Source: Hydractinia symbiolongicarpus (taxonomy: Eukaryota; Cnidaria; Hydrozoa; Anthoathecata; Hydractiniidae). From it: a stretch of 64,000 nt of DNA. The stretch covers positions 19,634,001 to 19,698,000 of the forward strand of contig NC_079888.1 in the NCBI RefSeq assembly GCF_029227915.1, read 5' to 3'. Below, in pieces: positions 55,828 through 64,000 of this stretch. The position numbers and the translations under genes are program-made. Within the stretch, counting starts at the first letter, position 1; each line of letters begins with the position of its first letter. The notes under the pieces are model-generated. The model searched no databases and was not told the DNA's origin. It worked only from the letters and a program-made list of their open reading frames with translations.

Positions 55828-56034
55828 AACTTTTATTAGAAAGGAAAACTTGCAGTAGACGTACAAAAAATTTACGTACAACATTACCAACAAGAGTTCA
55901 AGTATCATTTTTATTAATGCATTTTCGTGACCAAGACCATGCTGAATGCAAACGTTTGAAACAGAAAATTTTGACATTTTAAAAACACTGAGACGTGTGA
56001 GATGCAAATAAATTTTTGAAGCATCCCGCGAGAC
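55828..56034. other. spacer after the polymerase gene
   Basis: About 200 bp of AT-rich sequence; the long minus frame through it is an accidental extension of the gene at 55827. Confidence 0.4.
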
Positions 56035-59000
56035 TCAAAACATCCATGGTTTAACATGGTCGGGATGCCACACTCTGGTGAGCAATTCTTTCTTGCAAAC
56101 CGCTCCAGGACTGCTTCCATGTGCAAAGGTGAACCCACTTTGAGCTTGAAGTCGCTTGTCATCATCAACACTCAGCGCAATTTTGTTCAGCTTTTCGGTG
56201 AAAATCTCGTGTTTTCGACTGGTAAATCTCAGTTGCGTGCAATACAAATTTTGACAGGTTTGCAGGCTGTTCAAATAGTCTGTGAACGTGATCTGTTTCC
56301 TGACGACACACTTTTTTGTACCTTTTGCCTTCTTTTGCACGTGTCCTTCGAGTATCTTGTACGCATACATTTTTTACCTCAATGCAACAAATTCGATCAT
56401 GATTTTGCCACCAAGTTCATCCTTCACTAAGCACAATTTTTTCTTGTTTTTGCCAATGGGCAAGGAACGTTTGTCTTCGGGACTGTAATTCGATGTGTCA
56501 AACCTTGATTCAACGTCACCTGCGATATCTTTATAGACATCGTCTGTTTTGATGTGGTAGACGAAACTATCTGTGTCCATGTAGGAAAGCTCTGCGCCTG
56601 CACCAAACTTCGGCTTGATGTAGTCATAGTGGAACTCATACATTGTGAGTTTGCTCAAGTCCAAGATGGAGAGGCCGAGGTAGACAGGTTTGTTCATGAC
56701 GACCTTCACTTTGTTCATTTCCATTGCCACAAATTTCTTGTCAGATCTTGATGTGCTGTGATAGTTTGGAGCTGATGCGAGCTTCTTGCGCCTCCATTCC
56801 GTTGTCACCAGTTTGATGTCACGGTGCTTGCGAACGTTCTCCATGGTCTGGCCAAAGACGCTATTATTCATCAGCTTAAAAAAGTCTTTCTTAAAGTCAT
56901 TTTGAGCATCCTTTCGCAGCTTTGTGTTCATGTCTATGTAGGGTTTCAACCAAGCACTTTGCTTGAACTCAATGACTTGGTGCACCTTGGTGTGAACCAA
57001 TCCATGCTGCAGTGCCTGCTGCAATTTGCGAATGTGCAGCACGTATTTTTTCCTTGTCAAACACATTGCACGTCAACATTTCACAGTCGTTGTTCAGACG
57101 CATCTTTTCAGGTAAGAATGGAAGGTCGTTGTGGAGTTTGTGCAGCTTTTTCGGGTAGTTGACATCAACTTCAAGAAAATAGCCATCATCTCCATTTTTA
57201 TAATTTTCTATAGAAACTTGAGTAAAATTTTCGAGGTCTTCACGCCACTTAAAGCCGTGTGTTGGCAGCTTTTGTGACATGGCACCTCCGTACAGATTGT
57301 TGGCATCGATGTACAGCAGATACGAGATCAACAGGTTGACATCAAACAATTCCCCCATGTACGGATTGTTCGCCTTAGTATGGCGCTTGATTGCTTGGCA
57401 AATACCACCTCTGAGCCCCTTTTCAACCATCAGTAACATGTCTATGTCTGTGAGAAGCTCGAGCACTTGACCAGTCACTTTTAGAGTTGCTTGCCATGCG
57501 AGGCCTGGAGCAGTGTAAAAATACGCTGGATCAAGCTCGTAGATGTTTTGACAAGTGTCTCGAAAATTTTCAAAAACGTCTCCTAAAAGAAGCGTGTCGC
57601 TCATCACGTAGAGATCGTGGTACTCTCCAAGGTTTTTAATGTTGAAAGCCTTCCACACCTTTTGAGCATGCTTATAGTCGTTTTCGGTGATGTTTTCAAG
57701 GTTCAAACTGCTGTAAAATTGTGCTTTTGGATTAAGTCCTGTCTCTTCAAAACCCTCCCACGCATCCATGTATTCGTAGGGGTAAACACCCTTACGCAGC
57801 AAAAGTCTAAATTGCTCGTCATTGCCCTTTGCATGCTTGAATGTGTTGGAAAATTTTTTCTTTATGGAATGCTCATTCAGTTCCACCGTCTTGTAGGAGC
57901 AGTAACAGGTTTGGCACTTGAATTGCGCCTTGTACTCTGAGTCAATCTCGATGAGTTCCATGCTTGATCTGCAGTCGTTGCAGCTGACACTGTTGGTTCC
58001 AGCTAAATTATCTACAAGGCTTGACAGTGAGCTTTGCATGAACCTGCAGCTGTCGATGAACTTGATTTTGCAGGTCGTGTTGATTTCCACTTCTTTCATT
58101 TGGTTGGTTTTCTTCTTCATCTGCTTCAGCGATTTGCCGTGTTTTCCTTGAAATGTGACGGATTGCTTGATGAAGAAGCTGATGTATTTTTCGCTGTTTT
58201 CACCCAGACATTTAAAATCGTGGCTTTTGAATTCCCTGGCCAGTTGCTTGATGATGATGTGATCGTCATACCGTGAGCAATTGTGCATGACCACCGGAAT
58301 CTCGTTGGGGATGCGATATTTTAGGTTGCACGAACTGTGTGCAGCTCCTCGATACTGACCAGTGTAGTAACAGTAATCTCGAACTTTGCGCATTGTGATG
58401 TCTTTGTTGTTCTTCTTGAAAAGCCCATTGCAAATGAAGCATCCTTTTGCAGACTTGTGGGCTTCTTTCTCTTCGTGTGTCAACGGGATCATCTTCTTCT
58501 GTTGATGTCTGATAGCTCTATTGACTTGATCTCTCAGTCCCTTGCAAAACCTTTCCGTGCAGTCTTTTCCACGATAGCAGTCGGATGATTCTTCAACTTC
58601 TCCATGTGCAAAATTGGTTATGAAGGCATATCCTGAAGCCACATGCTTGCTGACGTCTCTGGTGTGTGATTTTTCAGGGTCTCCATCACAACCTTGAACA
58701 GGTTCCAAGATACATTCTGTGTCTGCATAGATGATGAATGGCATTCTGAGCGACTTTTGCCCGTCTTCGTGTTTGAGGACTGTTCCTTCTTTGGGAATGA
58801 CAATCTCGCAAAAATCATGGTCCATGCACACTTTCATGTGATTGTCTCGTGTCTCTTGACTGCGGAATCCGTGCATGCAGTTTCGACAGTAATGATCACC
58901 TCGATGTCTAGATGATAAACCGCGCATGAGCGCAGAGTATCTTTTAATAGCAACGTAGTGCTTTTTCCCTTCTTCTTGAATGATTAGCACATCTGCCACC

Positions 59001-59998
59001 TTTTTACGTGTCGTTTTGTGTTTTGAAACATATGCCTGCCTGACCTGAAAATCTTCTTCAGAAAAGTAGACATTCAACGCCACGTTGGGGTTTTGCCTTT
59101 CAAACTTTTTCAAGTGTGTGTTGGGAGTTGGGTACGCCATGCCACTCCAATTGTACTGTTCAACAAACGGTTCGAGCTTCGAGATGTGTTGAGGATCGTT
59201 TTTGATTTCGTTGTGGTGCAGTGCTGCAATGACGGCCCATTTGAAGCACTGCTCGTCTTTATTTTAAGGATTGATGATGCAGTGCTTTTTTTGCAGCCAT
59301 TCGGTTGTCTTGAACCATGATCTACCTCTCATAAGGTCAATCATGTGGCAGTGATGCGTCATTTCCGTGATTCGGTTGAAGATGTAGTCGCTTTTTTTCA
59401 GTTTCTCCGATGTCATTTCAAAGCGTTTTAGCCGGCTTTTCTACATCTCTTCGATCAATTCTTCGATGTCGCTTCCTTCCATGATTGTGACAGCTTCACT
59501 CCATATTGGTTTTGTGAACTTGTCAGAAGGATTTTGCCTGTACACAAACTCCACCACGAGATTCAGTTGAAACATCCAATTCTGTCTAGTGTTTTGCAAG
59601 TCTGTGATGACTTTCTCCACATGTTGTGTCTGTTGATCCAGGTACTGTTCAATACTCACCACTTGACCTTCTGGTGTTCCTTCACTTCGGAAATGTCGAT
59701 AACTTCCATCAAATCCACTTTCCGTTTAAACAGCACTGTGATCCACATCTTCCACTTGTTCTTCTTCCACAGCAGCGTCTTCTACAGTCTTCCTCAAGGC
59801 TTGACCGTAACCAAGCATCTCCTTAGCCTTGTGGTATAATAAAGAAGCAGTTTCACGCACACTCTGCAGTCTCTCTGCGAGTGCATCACGTGTTGCTGCC
59901 ACTGGCGCTGAGACAGCGCTATATAATTTACTAATTGCATTTCTAAAGAAACTCATTGCTTTATTATATGTTGGAAAATTTTCTAACGCACTTGACAT
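56035..59998 (-). pseudogene. PolB: protein-primed DNA polymerase B of the Polinton, several stops and one frameshift
   Basis: About 1,320 codons. The gene starts at ATG 59996-59998, preceded by 'aaaataaa'. One frame runs to about 57062 with TAA at 59726, TAG at 59441 and TAA at 59264; it shifts to a second frame that has TAA at 56374 and finishes at 56035. A Cys/His finger (HYCRNCMHGF...) lies near 58880. Exonuclease boxes are 'YADTECIL' (about 58720), 'HNCSRYDDH' (about 58270) and 'YVMSDTLLLGDVF' (about 57610). Polymerase boxes are 'DANNLYGGAMS' (about 57300), 'MNNSVFGQTMENVR' (about 56860) and 'SYMDTDSFVY' (about 56570). All catalytic Asp residues are present. This polymerase would copy the element from a protein-primed end. 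Confidence 0.93.
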
Positions 59999-60310
59999 TT
60001 TATTTTATGTTGTGACCCCAACCAGGGTGACAACATTGCGTTGATGTTGTTTACTCATTTGGGCATGATGTCACATGTTTTACACGTTTGAGGCATGGTG
60101 TTACATGTTTTACTCATTTAAGGTATGATGTCACATGTTTTACTCATTTGAGGCATGATGTCACATGTTTGAAATTAGGGAAAGAGACCCTTTGCACAGA
60201 GGATCAACATAGCGAGGAAACAGTGCTGCGCTAGACCCTTGAAATTAGGGTTTTGAGTGAAAAACGGCGATAAGTCGAAAGTGCGCGAGGGAGCTCCACT
60301 TTCATTGTGT
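59999..60310. other. right terminal region of the Polinton
   Basis: Non-coding. It contains the roughly 32-36-bp repeats listed next, then two copies of 'gaaattaggg' (60171 and 60240) and a last 60 bp ending 'gagctccactttcattgtgt' at the satellite border. The terminal inverted repeat should lie here, but its partner is absent at the left end. Confidence 0.6.
60040..60172. repeat. four tandem repeats near the Polinton end
   Basis: Four imperfect copies of 'gttttactcatttgaggcat' followed by 'gatgtcaca', at about 60048, 60079, 60109 and 60139. Subterminal repeats of this kind could be binding sites for the integrase or terminal protein. Confidence 0.75.
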
Positions 60311-62429
60311 ACATGTATATAGCGATATTTTTCAGACATTACTAGGTTGCATCGCTTTTAACAGTGAAACGATTAACTGTGAGACTTATTGAAGTAACTT
60401 CGGACATTGACCTTACAAATGTGATAAATGAGACAATTGGACTCCAAGAAATAACATTCTTCGTAATTTAACATGATTGCCGGAACGCAGAAATTACACT
60501 GGGCGCAGTGGTAGCGCTTTATTTAAGAATTTAAATAAGTAATTTATATTTTACTGTAGGACCAATCCTAGCCGTTAGCACGCGCTCAAGAATTAGAGAC
60601 AGTTTCATAAGCTATGTTTCACTGACTTTATAACGGTATCAGTGCGTTTGAGTTCAAACGGTTGCGTCACATACTCGTACCAACAGGTATTCCGCCATAT
60701 TTTTGAGACATTAATAAGTTGCATCGCTTTTATGAGTGAAACGATTTACTGTGGGACTTAATTAAACTGATTTTGGACCTTAACCTTATAAATGTGATAA
60801 ATGAGACATTTGGACTCCAAGAAATAGCATTATTCTTAATTTGGCATGATTGCTGGAACTCAGAAATTACACTGACCGCTGTGATAGTGCTTTACTAAGA
60901 AATTTAGATAAATAAGCCATTTCTTACTCTGGAACCAATCCTAGCCGTGAGCGCACGCTAAAGAAATAGAGACAGTTTCAACAACTGCATTTCTTTGATT
61001 TTATAACGATATCAGTTCGTTTGAGTTCCAACGGTTGCGTCACATATTCGTACCAACATGTGTTCAGCCATACTTGGGAGACATTAATAGGTTGCATCGC
61101 TTTTAACAATGAAATGTTTTACTGTGGGACTTAATTGAACTGATTTTGGACTTTGTCCTTATAAATGTGATAAATGAGACAATTGGATTCCAAGAAATAA
61201 CATTTTTCTTAATTAAGATGATTGCTGGAACTCAAAAATTACACTAGGCGCTGTGATAGTGCTTTATTTAGAAATTTAGATAAGTAAGTCATTTGTTACT
61301 CTGGAATCAATCGTAGCCGTTAGCGCGCGCTGAAGAAATAGAGACAGTTTCAACAACCGCATTCCTTTGATTTTATAACGGTATCAGTTCGTGTAAGTTC
61401 CAACAGTTGCGTCACATATTCGTAGCAACATGTATTCAGCCATATTTTTGAGACATTAATAGGTTGCATCGCTTTTAACAGTGAAATGATTGACTGTTAG
61501 ACTTAATTGAACTGATTTTGGACTTTGACCTTATAAATGTGATAAATGAGACAATTAGACTCCAAGAAATAGCATTATTCTTAATTTGGCATGATTGCTG
61601 GAACTCAGAAATTACACTGACCGCTGTGATAGTGCTTTACTAAGAAATTTAGATAAATAAGCCATTTCTTACTCTGGAACCAATCCTAACCGTGAGCGCA
61701 CGCTAAAGAAATAGAGACAGTTTCAACAACTGCATTTCTTTGATTTTATAACGATATCAGTTCGTTTGAGTTCCAACGGTTGCGTCACATATTCGTACCA
61801 ACATGTGTTCAGCCATACTTGGGAGACATTAATAGGTTGCATCGCTTTTAACAATGAAATGTTTTACTGTGGGACTTAATTGAACTGATTTTGGACTTTG
61901 TCCTTATAAATGTGATAAATGAGACAATTGGATTCCAAGAAATAACATTTTTCTTAATTAAGATGATTGCTGGAACTCAAAAATTACACTAGGCGCTGTG
62001 ATAGTGCTTTATTTAGAAATTTAGATAAGTAAGTCATTTGTTACTCTGGAATCAATCGTAGCCGTTAGCGCGCGCTGAAGAAATAGAGACAGTTTCAACA
62101 ACCGCATTCCTTTGATTTTATAACGGTATCAGTTCGTGTAAGTTCCAACAGTTGCGTCACATATTCGTAGCAACATGTATTCAGCCATATTTTTGAGACA
62201 TTAATAGGTTGCATCGCTTTTAACAGTGAAATGATTGACTGTTAGAATTAATTGAACTGATTTTGGACTTTGACCTTATAAATGTGATAAATGAGACAAT
62301 TAGACTCCAAGAAAAACACTCTTCGTAATTTGACATGATTGCTGGAACGCAGAAATTACACTGGGCGCGGTGGTAGCGCTTTATTTAAGAATTTAAATAA
62401 GTCAGTCATTTTTTACTGTGGGACCAATC
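60311..62429 (+). repeat. satellite DNA array, right part
   Basis: Same monomer family and orientation as before the Polinton. The marker tagccgt occurs at about 60571, 60944, 61316, 61689 and 62061 (spacing 372-373 bp). The pairs 60944-61688 and 61689-62430 are near-identical, a 745-bp dimer, so this block has a third higher-order organisation. It ends where the LINE begins. Confidence 0.93.
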
Positions 62430-64000
62430 TTTGTTTGTTTGTAAATTTATTTATAGTCGGTACATTATATACAAGTTTCGTGAAAGAAAATTTATATGCA
62501 TAGCTCTAAAAAGTAGTGCTAATCAAAACCGACTGAAATTAAAGTGCAAATAGAAATAATATTAAATAATATTAATTGAATGAGAGAAAATATTTTTAAA
62601 TTTTTATATATACAAGAAAGAGTAAAATTTAACTAAAAGCTTGTTTGGGACAATTCACATACCTCACAAAAACATTTAATTCCATTCCAACTTTTGATCG
62701 CATTTTTGAAAGTACTAAGAGACTCTGAGGATTTCAAGTGATTGGGTAATTTATTCCATATTTTTGGCCCCAGGGAAGAGAGACTTTTTGTTCCAAAACT
62801 AACGGTATCTATATTTGGGACTGTTAAATTATTAACATTTTGTGATCTCACTGGTCTACCACTCCCATGAAATTTAAAGATATCTTTAATGTATGTCGGA
62901 TTGAGTTCGTGCATTGTCTTATATATTTCTGTACATAATGTTTTAAGTCTATAGACGCTCATTTGGTATTTTCCTGCTTTCAAAAGGAGTTCGTCGTAAG
63001 TACTATCATTATCATTTAATAAGAAACGCAAAGCTCTCTTCTGAATTTGTTCAATTCTCAACAAAGATTTATATGAAGAGAAATTCCATACTAAAGGGCA
63101 ATAATTAAAGTTAGAGTATATAAAACTTTGTACCAGTGTTAATTTGGCTTTGTGAGATAAAAACGTGCTAAGTCTAAACAGTGAATTCAATTGTGCTGAT
63201 GTTTTTTTGATAAGTTTAGAAATGTGAGAGTCGAAATTCAAGCCATTATCAATGGTCACTCCTAGTAATTTAACTTCGCTTTCTGTTTTAATTAACTTGT
63301 CACCAATTTTTACCACTAAATCACAATTGTTACATTTATCTCTGGTGACAATGATTGATTGAAATTTTTTAGGATTGGCCATCATTTTGTTATTTTTCAA
63401 CCACACTAGTGCTATATTAGATTCACATTCTAAAAGTTTAATTAAGTCTGAAATTGAGTTTAAGAAAGCAGAAAGGGAATTGTCATCAGCATAATTGTGT
63501 ACACTGGCTTTTTTAATAAAATAAATAAAGTCATTAATAAAAATGTTAAATAAAATAGGTCCTAAAATTGATCCTTGGGGTACTCCAGACAGAATTAATT
63601 GGAAAAGACTATGCTGATTATTTATGCGGGTAGATTGCTCTCTGTCAGAATGGTACGCTAAAATTAGAAGTAGGGCATCCTGGTTAAAGCCATAGGCATT
63701 TAATTTAGCAATAAGTAAATCATGAGGCACGCAATCAAAAGCTTTAGATAGATCCATTAAAACTGCACCAACTACGTAATGTTTATCTAATTTTTGTTTC
63801 CATTCTTCCAATAATCTTATAAGTACATGTTGTGTGCCATATGATTCCCTATAGGCTGATAAAAATTCTGAAAGTTTTTTATCAATATAATCAACAATTT
63901 GAGATTTAATTATTCTCTCATAAAATTTTGAAAATATATTTAAAATGCTGACTGGTCTATAGTTGTTTACACATAATTTATCTTTCCCACCTTTATCAAT
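62430..64000 (-). mobile_element. LINE retrotransposon, 3' part, minus strand
   Basis: The 3' end is at 62430, inside a satellite monomer that is cut after 'gtgggaccaatc'. On the minus strand the tail is a short run of CAAA units. It is followed upstream by about 200 bp of untranslated DNA and then the reverse transcriptase. The element continues past the window, so its 5' end and target duplication cannot be seen. Confidence 0.85.
62633..64000 (-). CDS. LINE reverse transcriptase, open to the window edge (5' partial)
   Basis: The minus-strand frame is open from the window end to the stop at 62633, at least 455 codons, with no break. The first visible residues 'NNYRPVSILNIFSKFYERII' are the RT 0/1 motif. 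Then come 'AVLMDLSKAFDCVPHDLL' with the first catalytic Asp, 'GVPQGSILGPILFNIFIND', the catalytic box YADD in 'SVHNYADDNSL', and 'EVKLLGVTIDN' (motif E). The C-terminal part contains 'KIWNKLPNHLKSSESLSTFK', typical of CR1/jockey-like LINEs. It differs clearly from the LINE at 43.6-47.8 kb. This is the only undamaged large retrotransposon frame in the window, so the insertion is probably young. Confidence 0.88.
   Translation of the reverse strand: MDKGGKDKLCVNNYRPVSILNIFSKFYERIIKSQIVDYIDKKLSEFLSAYRESYGTQHVLIRLLEEWKQKLDKHYVVGAVLMDLSKAFDCVPHDLLIAKLNAYGFNQDALLLILAYHSDREQSTRINNQHSLFQLILSGVPQGSILGPILFNIFINDFIYFIKKASVHNYADDNSLSAFLNSISDLIKLLECESNIALVWLKNNKMMANPKKFQSIIVTRDKCNNCDLVVKIGDKLIKTESEVKLLGVTIDNGLNFDSHISKLIKKTSAQLNSLFRLSTFLSHKAKLTLVQSFIYSNFNYCPLVWNFSSYKSLLRIEQIQKRALRFLLNDNDSTYDELLLKAGKYQMSVYRLKTLCTEIYKTMHELNPTYIKDIFKFHGSGRPVRSQNVNNLTVPNIDTVSFGTKSLSSLGPKIWNKLPNHLKSSESLSTFKNAIKSWNGIKCFCEVCELSQTSF

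Larger units (their letters stand above)
40532..60310. mobile_element. Polinton/Maverick DNA transposon, decayed, with a nested LINE
   Basis: Between the two satellite blocks lie about 15.5 kb of densely packed genes (excluding the LINE). They include protein-primed DNA polymerase B, a retroviral-type integrase, an FtsK/A32-like ATPase and a capsid-protein candidate, the defining Polinton set. The base composition is visibly richer in GC than its surroundings. No adenain-type protease was recognised. The left border cuts a Cys-rich ORF, and the sequence inside it does not pair with the right end, so the left terminal inverted repeat is missing. In-frame stops (TAA, TAG, TGA) and frameshifts in most genes show that it is an old inactive copy. 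Confidence 0.93.

Noticed and set aside
55828-56007. Longer N-terminus (242 codons) for the protein at 55279-55827
   Set aside because: The extension has biased hydrophobic composition, and the AATAAA-like motif stands before the internal ATG at 55827.
40535-60310. Alternative genetic code or programmed readthrough explaining in-frame stops
   Set aside because: All three stop codons occur and are mixed with random frameshifts in many genes, so ordinary decay explains them better.
40532-60310. Adenovirus-type cysteine protease expected in Polintons
   Set aside because: No ORF or frame piece shows the expected His and Cys motifs; it may be absent or beyond recognition.
40532-60310. Polinton terminal inverted repeats
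   Set aside because: The last 100 bp of the right end do not match the reverse complement of the first bases inside the left border; the left end seems lost.

Overview
The window looks like repeat-dense, AT-rich DNA from an invertebrate animal. A cnidarian, perhaps a hydrozoan, is my best guess (inference from the mix of mobile elements; no host gene, rRNA or intact tRNA is present to prove it). I found no convincing host protein-coding gene. Almost everything recognisable is mobile or tandemly repeated DNA, mostly decayed.

Layout: (1) 1-12.6 kb is non-coding DNA with a SINE-like fragment (2.1-2.3 kb), small inverted-repeat elements (2.36, 4.07, 4.19, 7.06, 8.82, 9.12 and 9.31 kb), a 28-bp minisatellite (10.93-11.16 kb) and a tRNA-like SINE (12.17-12.34 kb). 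(2) 12.6-14.4 kb is a decayed Ty3/gypsy pol on the minus strand. (3) 14.45-14.88 kb holds outlying, partly inverted pieces of the satellite that dominates the centre. (4) 14.93-19.81 kb is a tyrosine-recombinase retrotransposon (Ngaro/PAT type) with split direct repeats A1...B1-A2...B2, a gag-like ORF, RT/RNase H and a tyrosine recombinase, all broken. (5) 19.83-20.70 kb holds tandem copies of a SINE-like repeat. (6) 21.65-40.53 kb is a satellite array of about 372-bp monomers with at least two higher-order repeat organisations (1,090 bp and 1,396 bp). A nearly perfect 5.9-kb direct duplication also copies about 1.1 kb of flanking non-satellite DNA into the array. (7) 40.53-60.31 kb is a Polinton/Maverick, a large virus-like DNA transposon, lying inside the array. 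(8) 60.31-62.43 kb resumes the satellite. (9) From 62.43 kb to the window end is a LINE on the minus strand with an open reverse transcriptase frame.

The Polinton carries protein-primed DNA polymerase B, a retroviral-type integrase, an FtsK/A32-type packaging ATPase, a probable major capsid protein, a minor-capsid-like protein, several small membrane or coiled-coil proteins, a BRO-N gene and a Fic-domain gene. Genes are tightly packed and many start codons are preceded within a few bases by an AATAAA-like motif. One divergent gene pair is separated by only 16 bp of palindrome, and a perfect 10-bp GC stem-loop lies between two convergent genes. At least eight genes carry in-frame stops or frameshifts, so this copy is dead. 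Its left end is cut inside a Cys-rich ORF and no terminal inverted repeats are visible.

A 4.2-kb CR1-like LINE sits inside one Polinton gene, flanked by a 7-bp target duplication. Its ORF starts with a signal-peptide-like stretch and a canonical 2A ribosome-skipping motif, followed by a PHD finger, APE endonuclease and RT. The order of events reads directly from the nesting: satellite, then Polinton, then LINE.
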